Made by a program: the position numbers and the translations under genes. This document shows positions 17,196 to 28,450 of a DNA stretch of 64,000 bases, in pieces. The notes under the pieces are model-generated. The model worked only from the letters and a program-made list of their open reading frames with translations, had not been told where the DNA came from and ran no database searches. Origin of the DNA: Zoogloea sp. (GTDB lineage Bacteria > Pseudomonadota > Gammaproteobacteria > Burkholderiales > Rhodocyclaceae); assembly GCA_016703645.1 (NCBI GenBank), contig JADJBR010000004.1:1-64000 (forward strand). The letters are read 5' to 3'. Within the stretch, counting starts at the first letter, position 1, and every line of letters starts with the position of its first letter.

Positions 17196-18760
17196 TTGGC
17201 CTCCACGGCGCTGCCGGCCTGGGTGGCGAGGGCAAAGGCGTCCTTCTCGGCCTTGCGCAGGTGCTCGCCAATGCGACCGCTGAGGGTCTTCAGGTCGTCC
17301 TGCTCGAAGTTGTCGGGCAGGGGGTCGAGGCCCACGGAGTTGTAGATGCGGCCGTAGGCGATCTGGGCGTTGGCGTAGGCGTTGGCGCGCTGGTAGTTGC
17401 CGAGCAGGGCGCGGGTCTGGGTGCGCACGGCTTCCAGGTCGCTGTCGAGGCGGGCTGTCACGGAGGCCTTGGCGTAGTCGGCGAGGCGCTGATCCACCTG
17501 GGCGCTGGTGTCGGCGATCTGCAGGTCGGTCATGGCGAGGCGGTAGCGTTCGACGCCGACGCGGACCTGGGTCAGGATGGCCATGGCCAGGGCCATGCGA
17601 CGGGCTTCGTCGGTCTTGACCTGCTTCTCCTGGGCCTTCTCGAGGGAGGGCAGGGCGGCAAGGCGCATCAGGTTCCAGGACATGCGCAGCCCGCCCTGGA
17701 TCCAGCCTTCGTTGTAGAGATACTTGTTGGAGTCGTACTGGGGGCCGACATCGAAGGTGACGCCGGGCAGCATGGAGAGCAGCTGCTTGCGGGCCTCGTC
17801 GCCGGTGATGCGCTTGCGCAGGTCTTCCTCGCGCAGCTCGGGGCGTTGGGCGAGGGCCATGTCTTCGAGTGCGCGGACGTCGGCCGGGACCTGGGGCAGC
17901 GGGGCTTCCCGGTTGTCGGCGACGGTGAACGAGGTGCCCGGCGGTACGTTCATGAGGGCGGCGAGCTCGCGCTTGGCGTACTCGAGATCCTGCCGGCGCA
18001 GGTTGAGCAGGGAGGTGGCGTCGAGCAGGGCGCGCTGGTAGTTGAGCGCCTGGACCGGCGGGATGATGCGCTGGCTTTCGGCGTCGCGGGAGCGTTGGAG
18101 GGCATCGTTGGCGCGCTTCAGGACTTCTTCGGCCTGGGCCGACAGGCGCTGGGCGCCGAGAGCGCGCCAGTAGGCGGCGCGGACGTCCTGGAGCATGTTC
18201 TGCACGACCTTGCGGCGCCGCTCCTCGGCGATCAGGAACTGGTCGGCCTGCTGCCGGGCGCGGTAGTAGGAGACCCCAAAGTCGAGCAGGTTCCACGAGA
18301 ACTCGGCACCGGCGAGCCAGTGGCGGCGCTCTTCGGAGGTGGAGGGGCGCAGGGACTGGAGGCGGTCTTCGATGCCGATGCTGGTGCCGCCCGAATCGTT
18401 GTTGCGGGCCCGGTAGCCCGCGGTGGCCAGCAGCTGGGGCAGCATGTCGTAGCGGGAGTAGTCCGCCAGACCGAAGGCCAGGGCCGACTCCATCTTCTTG
18501 AGGCGGTAGTCGAGGTTGTACTTGAGGGCGCGGGCGACGGCTTCATCAAGGCTCACCGGCGCGTCGATGGGGGCCTGGTCGGCGTACATCTGTGCCGTGT
18601 CGGCGCTGATGCGGTTCTTCACTTCGTCCTGGCTGACGAGGGTCGGCGTCACGGAGCAACCGGCGAGGATCAGCGCGGCGGCGATGGCGCCGAGACGGGG
18701 GAGTGCGGCGAGGCGGCGGGTGGCGTTCATGGCGGTCGGCTTCATGGTCGTGGAGGTCAT
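17192..18760 (-). CDS. TolC-family outer-membrane efflux lipoprotein
   Basis: A 522-residue TolC-like channel protein. Signal sequence with lipobox LILAGC (cysteine near residue 35), then two long alpha-helical/beta-strand repeats typical of OEP domains, for example VSLDEAVARALKYNLDYRLK, WNLLDFGVSYYRARQQADQ, AQRPELREEDLRKRI and MSWNLMRLAALPSLEKAQ. The AGGA site lies 11 bases before the ATG at 18760; downstream methionines at 18745 and 18730 are alternatives. It begins 18 bases after the stop of the giant repeat protein, arguing for cotranscription and a role in exporting that protein across the outer membrane. Confidence 0.88.
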   Translation of the reverse strand: MTSTTMKPTAMNATRRLAALPRLGAIAAALILAGCSVTPTLVSQDEVKNRISADTAQMYADQAPIDAPVSLDEAVARALKYNLDYRLKKMESALAFGLADYSRYDMLPQLLATAGYRARNNDSGGTSIGIEDRLQSLRPSTSEERRHWLAGAEFSWNLLDFGVSYYRARQQADQFLIAEERRRKVVQNMLQDVRAAYWRALGAQRLSAQAEEVLKRANDALQRSRDAESQRIIPPVQALNYQRALLDATSLLNLRRQDLEYAKRELAALMNVPPGTSFTVADNREAPLPQVPADVRALEDMALAQRPELREEDLRKRITGDEARKQLLSMLPGVTFDVGPQYDSNKYLYNEGWIQGGLRMSWNLMRLAALPSLEKAQEKQVKTDEARRMALAMAILTQVRVGVERYRLAMTDLQIADTSAQVDQRLADYAKASVTARLDSDLEAVRTQTRALLGNYQRANAYANAQIAYGRIYNSVGLDPLPDNFEQDDLKTLSGRIGEHLRKAEKDAFALATQAGSAVEAK

Positions 18761-18778
18761 TGTCGGTGGTTTCCTGAA

Positions 18779-21700
18779 TCAGCGCTTGGCGCTGGGCGCC
18801 AGCGGGATGCGGCTGGTCTGGGCGGCACGCGGCCGCAGGTCGGACGCGGCGTTGCGGATCTGGCTGCTGAAGCCCTCGGCAGCCTGCCGCGCCGGTGCGC
18901 CGGTGCGGGTTGGTGGCGGGGCGTCGGGGGTTGCCGCTGGGGTAGCCGGTGCGTCGATGGTCGGCGCCGGGGCGCCGATGGCAAACGGGTCCATCAGGGT
19001 GCTCACGCCGGCGGCGGCCGTGTTGCCGCGGCTGGTGCTCTGGGCATCGGCAATCTCCGCTTCGGCCTGGCTGAGGCGTACCGAGTGCTGGACGTGGAGG
19101 GCGTGGGTGGTGGCAATGGGCTCATGGCGCACGGCGTGTTGTACGTAGAGCGCATGACTGTCGCGCAGGTAATCGCCGAGGATGGCGCTGCGCACTTCAC
19201 CGACGGTCGCGCGGTCTGCCAGGTTGTGGACGATGCCCGAGCCGATGCCCCGTTCGATGCTGACGTCGGCGACGCCGGGCAGCACGTGAAGGGCGGGGAC
19301 AAAGGGCGGGAACAGCCGGGGTACCGGCCAGCGCTGTTCCGAGGGCTGCGAGAAGTAGTCCAGCGGCGAGAGCGGATCCGGAGTGCCCGTGGGCGGGGTG
19401 ACATCCGGCTTCGGCAGGATGACGTCGGGTGTGATCTCGACCAGGGCGGTGAAGGTGTTGGGACTGACCTGGAAGAGCTGACCGTCGAACACCGAGAAGT
19501 CGAAGGTCTGGGTGCGGGTGGCGGCGCCTGGCACCAGCACCAGCTTGCCGGCGTTGAGGTCGGCGATGCTGATGACCTGACCCGGCACCACGGGCACGCC
19601 GTCGAGGAGCAGGCGGGCGTCGGGGGGGAGGGTGTCGATGCGAACGGACGCCATCGGGTCCTGGTCCGGGTCGGCGTAGCCAAAGTCTGCCGGCGACAGG
19701 GGGAGAGGCTGCCCGTCCTTGAGGGTGACGGTCTTGTCGGTGCCGGTGGGCGGATCATTGACCGGCTTGCGGTGAGGGTGACGGTGGCGGGGGGGGGGGT
19801 GGTGAGGGGCTGGGGCCTGGACGGGGGGGGGTGCGCCGGTTGACACTGCCGGGGCCGGGTCGGAGGCCTGGGCCCGGAGCGTTGCCAGGCCGGAGGGGGT
19901 GTCGTTACCGGTGAGCGTGCCGCTGGGGCGTGTCTTCCCGGGCTTCAGGGCGTCGTCCACCGCGATGGGGAGGTCGTCGACCGGCTTGACGGTGAGGGTG
20001 ACGGTGGCGGTGGACACGTCGCCGTCGGCGTCGGTGATGGTGTAGGTGAAGCTGTCGGGGCCGTGGTAGTCCGGGCTCGGGGTGTAGACGAAGCTGCCGT
20101 CCGGGTTGACCACCACGCTGCCGTGGGCCGGGTCGGAGGCCTTGGCCCAGACGTTGCCACCGTCGCCGGAGGGGGTGTCGTTACCGGTGAGCGTGCCGCT
20201 GAGGGGCGTGTCTTCCCGGGCTTCCAGGGCGTCGTCCACCGCGATGGGGAGGTCGTCGACCGGCTTGACGGTGAGGGTGACGGTGGCGGTGGACACGTCG
20301 CCGTCGGCGTCGGTGATGGTGTAGGTGAAGCTGTCGGGGCCGTGGTAGTCCGGGCTCGGGGTGACGAAGCTGCCGTCCGGTTGACCACCACGCTGCCGTG
20401 GGCCGGGTCGGAGGCCTTGGCCCAGACGTTGCCACCGTCGCCGGAGGGGGTGTCGTTACCGGTGAGCGTGCCGCTGAGGGGCGTGTCTTCCCGGGCTTCC
20501 AGGGCGTCGTCCACCGCGATGGGGAGGTCGTCGACGGGGGTGATCTGGATGGTCACGATGGCGGTGTCGGTGCCGCCATGGCCGTCGCTGATGGTGTAGG
20601 TGATCACCGCCGTGCCATGGAAGTTGGGGGCCGGGATGAAGTCCAGGGTGCCATCCGGATTGACGGTGACGGAGCCCTGCTCGGGCGGGATGGTGGCGGA
20701 GGTGACGGTGAGGGGGTCGTTCTCCGGGTCGGAGTCGTTGGACAGCACCGGAATGCCCCGCAGCGGTGTGTCTTCGGGGGTGACGAGGATGCCGTCGTCC
20801 ACGGCGACGGGGGGATCGTTCTGGCCATTGATGGTGATGGTCAGGGTTGTGCTTGCGGTGTCGCCGTCCTTGTCGGTGATGGTGTAGGTGAACACCTCGG
20901 TCAGGGTGTCGCCGGCGCGCATGGCCGCCACCGTGGGGTGGGTGTTGTCGAGGCTGTAGGTGTAGCTGCCGTTGGCGGCAAGCGTGAGGCTGCCGTAGGC
21001 GCCGGCCAGGGGGGCGCCGAGGGTGCCCGGGGTGGCGCCGAAGCTCACGTGGCTGACCGGGCCCGGAACGACGTCGGCGCCCAGTCGGTCGGCGGCGTCA
21101 CCGGCGGAGCCCGCCGCAAAGACGTTGCCGCTGGTGGTGGTGGGGGCGTTGGTAAAGCCTTCGTTCACGCTGTTGGTGTCGGCGTTGGCGGTGGGCTGGT
21201 CGTCGACGATGCGGATGGTCAGGGTGCCGCTGGCGCTGGTGCCGCCGGCGTCGGTGATCTCCAGGGCGAGGACGTCGGTGCTCTCGTTGACGCCCGGGGT
21301 GGTCTGATCGGCGCTCAGGGTGTAGGTGTAGTCGAGGGTGCCGGAGGTGGGGATGCCGCCCACCGTCGTGTCCACGGTGAAGCCGGTCAGGGTGAGCTCG
21401 CCCTTGCTGGTGGTGATGGTGACGGGCGTGGTGCCCAGGGCGTTGATCTGCGCCAGGGTCACCAGGGTGCCGTCGATGCGGAGGCTGTCGAGGCCGTCAT
21501 CGGCGCTCAGGGTGATGCTGCCGGTGCCGGTTTCGCTGGTGTCGGCCACGGTGGTGAGGCCTGCCTCGAATACGGTGGTCTCGCCCGTTGCAGCGCCGTT
21601 GCCATCCACGGGGGTGATCGACGGGCCGCCGTCGGTGACGCCGTCGATGGTGATGGTGAGCTGGGCGACGTCGCTGAGGGCGCCGGGATCGGCCAGGGTG

Positions 21701-24700
21701 TAGGCAAAAACCTCGGTCAGGGTGTCGCCGGTCTTCAGGGCATTGACCGCCGGATTGGCGTTGTCGAGGGTGTAGGTGTAGCTGCCGTCGGCGCCGATGC
21801 GCAGGCTGCCATAGAGGCCGGTGACGACGGTGCCGTCGGCACTGGTTGTACCGGCGGCAATGGCGGTCATCGCGCCGCCAGCGGCTTCGGTGCCGATGCG
21901 GATGCCGGTGATGCTCAGCTCGGCGTTGGTGTTGTCCAGGTCGTTGTCCTGCCCGGGCGTGCCGGGCTTGACGTTGCCGGCCACCGACGCGCTGCCCTCG
22001 GTGATGCTGTTGACGTCGTCCACTGCCACCGGGGCGTCGGGGACGGACACCACGTTGAGGGTGGTGGTGAGGGTGTTGGAGAGCTGGGTGCCGTTGCTGG
22101 CGGCATCGCTGTTGGCGTCCCGGACCTGCCAGCTGATGGTGCGCTGTGCGGTGGACGGGTTTTCGCTGGCGTTGCTGTAGCGGACGGTTTCGAGGGCGCT
22201 GAGTACGTTGGCCAGGTTGGTGGCGGCACCGCTGAGGGTCAGGGTGCCGGTGCCGGCGTTGTAGCTCTGGGTCCAGCCGGGCGGCAGGCTGCCGGCGGCC
22301 AGGGTGTCGCCGCTGCCCAGGCCGGCGCCGATCTGCACGGTGGCCGACACCATCTGGGTGTCGTCCACGTCGCTGAGGGTCCAGCCCGAGGGTTCGAGGA
22401 GCAGGGCGAGGTCGTTCTCGGTGAAGGTCCGGGTCGAGCCCGCGCCACCCAGGGCCGGCGTGTCGTTGATCGGCACGATGTTGATCAGCCGCGTGGTCGT
22501 GCCGGTGCCGGTGCCGGCGCCGCTGGAGCCGCCGTCGCTGAGGCTGTAGGTGACGGTGCGGCTGCGGTTGGCGGGGGTGTCGTTGTTGTTGGGGTCTTCG
22601 CTGGTGCTCAGGTAGGTGAGGCTGCGCAGGACGTTCTGGTAATTGGCGGTGGTGTCCGTGCCGGACAGGGTGAGGATGCCGGTGGCGGCGTTGTAGCTGG
22701 CAGTGATGCCGGTGCCGGTGGTGTCCACGGCGAGCACGTCGCCCGGGAGGAAGCCGCTGGTGAGGCTGATGCTGCCGCCGCTCATCTGGGTGTCGTCGGC
22801 GTCGCTGAGGGTGATGGCGTTGTCGACGCTGAGGGCCGGGTCGTTCTCTGTGTAGAGCTTGGCTGCGCCCGCTGACAGCACGGGGTTGTCCACCACCTGG
22901 TTGATGTTGATGAGGATGTTGCCGCCGCCCGACAGCTGGCCGCCGCCGCCCTGGTCCTGCCCGCCGCCCGCGGTGCCGCTGCCGGTGGTGTTGGGGTTCT
23001 GGTCGTTGATGGTGTAGGCGAGGGTGACGGAGGCCGGCGGGGCGTCGCTGCTGTTGCGGTAGGTGACGGCCTGCAACACGCTGTCGGCGATGGCGGCAGT
23101 GGCACTGCCGTTGAAGGTGATGGTGAGGGTGCCGCCGGTGTTGGTGAAGCTGCCCACCACCGTGCTGCCGTTGCGGATGTTGGCGCCGCTGAAGTTGATG
23201 CCGGTGGTGCCGCTGCCGGTGACGCCGAAGACGTCATCGGTGTTGGCGCCGCCGTTGCGCTCGATGCGCAGCACGGCACCGCTCCAGCTCGGGTAGATGT
23301 CCAGTTCCGGGTCCACCAGGGTGGCGTTGGCGTCCACCACGATGGCGGCGCCGCCTTCGCTGTAGGTGTTGGCCGACGTGGCGTCGAGGCCGGCGATGCT
23401 GGGGGCTTCGTTCTGGTCGGTGGTGATCAGGGTAAAGGTGTTGGTGGCGGAGGTGGGGCCGCTGACGCCGGAGGGCAGCTGCGTGCCGCCGTTGTTGCCA
23501 TCATCCACGGTCACGCGGAAGGTGATGGCGCCGTTCACGTTGGTGTCGGTGGGCAGGTAGGTGACCGTGGCGAGGGCGGCCAGCAGGTCGGCGCGACTGC
23601 CCGTGAGGACCACATTGCCGGTGTTGCTGGTGACGCTGAGGCCGGTGGTGGTGCCGACCTGGATGGTGCCGTAGTTGGCGGCGCTCAGCTGGGCGTTGAG
23701 GGTGACAGTGTAGTTGTCGACGCCCACCTCGAAGCCTGCACCGGCATTGCTGACGTCGGCGGCGTCGTTGAAGCTGATGGTGTTGCCCGCGCCGATGAAC
23801 TCGAAGCTGCCATCGGTGATGAACTTGGTCCCGCTGGGCATGCTCAGGGTCGGCGCGTCGTTGACCGGGCGGATGGCGATGGCGATGGCGGTGCTGTCGC
23901 TGCCCGTGCCGCCGCCGTCGATGCCGGTGTTGCCGCCGTCGTCCACCGTGAGGCTCAGGGTGTCATCGCCGTTGTAGTGCGTGGCGCTCTGGTAGTAGAG
24001 GCTGGCCAGCGCGGCGTTGAGGTCGGTGGCGGAGCCCCGCAGGGTGACGGTGTTGGAGCCGACGGCGCCGGCGGTGACGCTGAGGCCGGCCGGGGTGCTC
24101 GAGCCGCTGCTGCCGAAATAGATGTGGCTGCCGGTGCCGGCCGTCAGGGTGATGGTGTTGGTGGTGCTGGAGAAGGCGTCCGGGTCGGAAAAAGACAGGC
24201 CGGTGATCTGGCTGCGGACGTCCTCATTGACGGTCTGGTTCGGCGTCGGGTTGGTGATGACGGGCGGGTCGTTGGTGTCGGACGCGGCAACGGCAAAGAC
24301 CACGCTGGCCACGTTGTTGGTGGCGTCGATGGGGGTGCCGTCGGTATTGGTGGTGCCGCCGTTGGCGCCGGCGGTGAGGGCGCCCGAGGCGTCGCGCAGG
24401 CGGTCATCCACGGTGACCTTGATCTTCAGGTTGGCCAGGTCCGGGTCGGAGCCGTCGGTGGCGGCGCGCAGCTGGTTGAGGGCGGCCTGCACGTCGGCCA
24501 GGCTGCCCTGGAAGACGACGGTGTTGTCGCCTGCTGCGTTGGTGACGATGACGCCGGCGGGCAGGGCGCCGCTGAAGCTCAGCACGCCCGCGGCGAAGGG
24601 GGCGTCGGCAGCGGTGAGGAATTCGGCCGTGACCTGCACGAAGTCCTGTTCGCCGGCGCCGATGCCGCCGGCTACGTCCAGATCGGCCAGGGTGATAGCC

Positions 24701-27700
24701 GGCAGGGCCACCGGGGTGATGGCCGAATTGACCACCAGGCTCGAGCCGGCGGCGGTGATGGTGGGCTTGTCGTTGGCCGGGTTCAGCTCGATGTTGTAGC
24801 GGGACGGGGCGGGCGTGCTGCCCTGGGGCACCGAGCTGCTGTCATTGGAGACGAAGTCGCCGTCGCTGACCACGTAGTCGAAGAAGTCGGCCGAGGTCTC
24901 GCTGCCGTTATGCCGGTAGGTGATGCGCCCGCTGTCCAGGTCGGCCTGGGTGAATACCGAGCCGACGGAGAGGACGGCGCCGCTCAACAGCAGGCTGCCG
25001 TTGGCGGGGGCGGTGGTGATCCGGTACTGGCGCTGTTCGGTGCTGTTGTCGGTGTCGCCGTATACCAGGTGGGCGACGTTGTTGGCGGGCAGGGTGGGGG
25101 TGCCTGCGCCGGTGATGCCATTGGTGTTGGCGTAAGCCAGGGCGCCGCCGATGGTGGCCGTGGCGCCTTCGGTGATGGCCCCGGCCTCGCCGCTGATCAG
25201 CTGGGACTTGTGCTGGTACTGGTGCGCATCGTTGATGGGCGTGAGGGTGATCGGGACGATCAGCTCGGTGCCGGTGCTGGTGTGATTGGTGGCCGTGGCG
25301 GTGCCCGCGGTGATGCCCTGGTCGTCGATCGGGACGAGCCGGAAGCTGTCGGTGAAGTTCTCGCTGCTGTCGTGGGTGTAGACCAGCTTGCCGGCGGCGA
25401 GCTCGGCTGCCGTCACGTAGTCGCCCACGCCGATGGCCACGCCGTTGAGGGTGAGGCTGCCGTGGGTGACGTTGCCGGTGATCTGGAAGCGCAGGGTGTT
25501 GTCGACGGCGTAGCCGGTTTCGTTGTCGGAGGCCGAGTTGTCGGCGTCGGTGAGGACGATGTTGGCCGGCGTGATGGTGATGCTGCTGCCCTCGGGCCCG
25601 AAGATGCGGCTGCCGTTGGTGGCGGTGGGCGTGTCGTTCTGGGGCGTGATGGTGAGGGTGAAATTGCGGACGGCGGTTTCGGTGGAGCCGTCGGAGACCG
25701 AGTAGGTGAAGACGTCGTTGAAGTCTTCGCCGCCGGAATGGACGAAGGTGACGTGCCCGGCATTTACGTCTGCCTGGGTGAAGCTGTCGAAGTACGCCAG
25801 GGCCGCGCCGTTGAGGCGGATGCTGCCGCTGGTGGGCAGGGACAGGACGCGGTAAGTCAGCTGGGCGGGTACGGTGTCCGGGTCGGTGGCGGTGAGCTGG
25901 GTGTTGTCGAGGGTGATGGTCTGCCCTTCGAGCAGCGCCGCTGCGTTGCTGCCGCCGGTGTTGGGCACGTCATTGACCGGCGCGGGCGGGGGCACGGGGT
26001 TGCCGTCGACGCCGGTGCTCTGCACGTTGATGCTGAAGGTGTTGCCCGCCAGGGCGTCGGTGCCGGGCACGTAGATGCCGCCATCCCGGGGGGTGGGGTA
26101 GATGCGGCGATCGCCGTCCTTGACGGTGAAGCTGATGCTGTCGGTGCGTGGCGTGGCGGAGAGGGTGATGTAGACCAGTCGTCCGTTGGCGATGTCCTGC
26201 TGGGTGAAGGTGGCGCCTGCCACCAGCCGGTTGCCGCCCAGGCTGAAGTAGCCCTCTGCCGGGTTAGGGACGGCGGTGAGCGTGTAGGTGAGGCTGCTGT
26301 CAGGGGAGTCGGTGTCGGTCACCTGGAGCATGGCCGGGGTGATGACCAAGCTGGTGGCGGTGCCGGTGAGCGTCTGGGAGATGTCGGTGCTGAGCACCGG
26401 GTCGTTGTTGTTGCCGATGACCCCGATCTGGATGGTGGTGGTGTGGGACAGGGGGACGCCGGTGCCGCCGCCGCTGTCGGTGATGCGCATGTCAAAGGTG
26501 TCCGGCGTGCCGGTCGGCTCGCTGCCGTCGTGGCTGTAGGTGAGCTTGCTCAGGTCGGCCACGATGAACGGGCTGCCGACGCTGGCGGGCTGGTGACCGC
26601 TACGCCATCGTATTTCAGCGTGCCTTGACCGGGCAGGCTGGTGATGCTGTAAGTGAAGATGGTGTCGTCCGGGTCGCTGCCGGAGATGGCGCCGCGGGGT
26701 GTCGATACGGGCGGGACGAGATTGGTGTTGGCGGTCAGGCTGACATCCTGTTCGCCTTCGAAGACGGTGACCGTGCCGGCGATGGAGGGCGCCTGGTTGA
26801 CCGGGGTGATGGCTACATTGACGGCACGATTCAGGAGCAGACCACCGGCGCCGTCATCGACGGTGATGAGGAAGGTGTCGGTGGTGGGCGCCAGCACCTG
26901 ATTGCCGTTGTGGGTGTAGCTGAGCTGGGCGATCTGGCTGACGGCGAGCGTTGAGCCGACCGACAGTTCGTTGCCGCCGAGCTTGAGCACACCCTGGCCG
27001 GGCAGGCCGGCCACTTTGATGATGACCTGGTTCTGGGTGTTGTCCACGTCCGAGAGGCCCAGGTTGATCTGGGTGAAGCCTGTTGGGCCCACGTTGGTGG
27101 CTGCGCTGAAGCTGGTTGTGCCACCTTCCGGGACGGACAGGGGCGTGCCACCGGTGAGCACCGGGACGTCGTTGGTCGGCGTGATGGCCAGGTTGACCGT
27201 GCGGTTCACCGTCGTGCTGCCGTCGTTGGTCGCAATGGTGAAATCGGCGGCGCCACTGGCTTCCGCCAGACCACGGAAGTTCATGCCGTTGAGGGCGGCA
27301 TTGATGTCGCTGAGGGTGCCGCTGAAGCTCACCGCGCCGGTGCCGTTGCCGGTAAGGCCCGATGAGCCCGGTGGTGCTGGCGAGGGTCAGGGTGCCGGTG
27401 GCCGAGCTGAGGGTGACGGTCTGGTTGTTGCCGTCGGCATCGGCAAGGGTGATGCCGGTGATGGCGATGTTGCTGTCTTCGCTGCCGCTGCGGGTGGCGC
27501 TGATGCTGTCGGTGATGGTCGGGGCCGCCAGCAGGCCGTCTAGCCCACTGAGGGCGAGGGCGCTGGCTTCGATGGAGCCCGATGTGGCTTCCAGCATGGT
27601 GTCGCCACCGCTGCCGACGGAGCCGGTGAGGTCGGTGGAGGCCGCCACGTCGGCGCCGGTCAGGGCCGCCAGGCGGTTGATGAAAGCCGTGCCCTGACTT

Positions 27701-28212
27701 GCCACGTCACAGCCGTAGATCAGAATGTCGGCGCTGGCGCTGAGGTGGCTGCCGATAGCGGCAAGCTCGCTGTGGAAGACCTCCAGGCTGGCGGTGTCGA
27801 GGCTCTCGTTACCCAGCACGATCTGGTCGGCCGAGCCGTGGCTGACGAGGTGCAGGGTGGTGATGTCGTCACGACTGCCCAGGGCGTCGGCGATCTGGGC
27901 GAGGCCGGAGCGGCTCGGATCGAGAACCAGGACTTCGCTGCCGACGGGCAGGCCGGCGACGAGCTCCTGCCAGCCGCGTACGGCGGGATCAACAATCACC
28001 AACTCGGTGCTGCCCGTCCGCCCGGCCGTATTGCCCGGCAGGTCGGCAGTGGCGGCCTGTCGCTGGCTGTCGTCTTGGGTGTCGGTGGTGCTGGCGGTGT
28101 CGTCGTGCTGGTCGATGGTGACCGGCGCGGCGCCGTCGAAGAGATGGCGGGGTTCAAGAGCGAGACGGTGGGAGACGGGACGAAGCGACTTCTGGGCGAC
28201 TCTTGTGGACAT
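18779..28212 (-). CDS. Giant repetitive surface protein with LEPR motif, DUF4347, cadherin/VCBS/tandem-95 repeats (frameshifts)
   Basis: About 3,140 residues if indels are corrected. N-terminal motif LEPRHLFDGAAPV (residues 19-31) is the LEPR-type signature seen at the start of very large bacterial surface proteins. A DUF4347 domain spans about 70-230 with LHLVSHG (His125) and IYGCDVA (Cys168). Next come many Ig/cadherin- and CSPG-like repeats (for example LSYTHNGNQVL, VTFVHSGGEDFNDVFTYSVS), then VCBS repeats (YGSLTLAANGSYTYSLDN) and near-identical 93-residue tandem-95 units at 19951-20504. The C-terminal 150 residues contain HALYVQHAVR and HALHVQHSVR. No RTX nonapeptides were seen. Frame breaks occur near 27358, 26595 and 20386, with garbled G-rich sequence at 19780-19830; all are single-base or low-complexity changes. 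RBS GAGGTG precedes the ATG. It probably acts as an adhesin or biofilm protein. Confidence 0.82.
19951..20504. repeat. Two near-identical 279-bp coding repeats (tandem-95 type)
   Basis: Units begin with CGTCGTCCACCGCGATGGGG at 19951 and 20230, and a third copy of the unit start is at 20505. The second unit is 275 bp because TAG and one G are missing (near 20362 and 20386), which breaks the frame. A shorter, G-rich degraded copy lies at about 19755-19950. The near identity suggests recent expansion, and possible assembly collapse of further copies. Confidence 0.85.
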
Positions 28213-28450
28213 TTCAACACCTCGCGCCGGGCGGCACGTTTGTGATTAACGGAATGGGAGCGTGGGTCGTGCGAATCAATGCACCCCGATGAGCTGGGGG
28301 GTGAAATCCTTACTGGCAGCGGCGCTGCGCATTAGAGTTGAATATCGAGAGCCGGGCCGCATACTTTAGGGTTCAGGTCGGGTTGATGACAAGATTTAAC
28401 ACGGCCCGCATGCATATTTTGCCGGCAATCCAAAAAGGGAGAAAGATCAT

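Noticed and set aside
17261..19843. Plus-strand ORF of 860 codons
   Set aside because: Antisense to the TolC-like gene and the C-terminus of the giant protein; low-complexity Gly/Val/Ala sequence.
20398..26628. Very long plus-strand ORFs (825 and 883 codons)
   Set aside because: Mirror of the repetitive giant protein; the periodic codon pattern creates open antisense frames.
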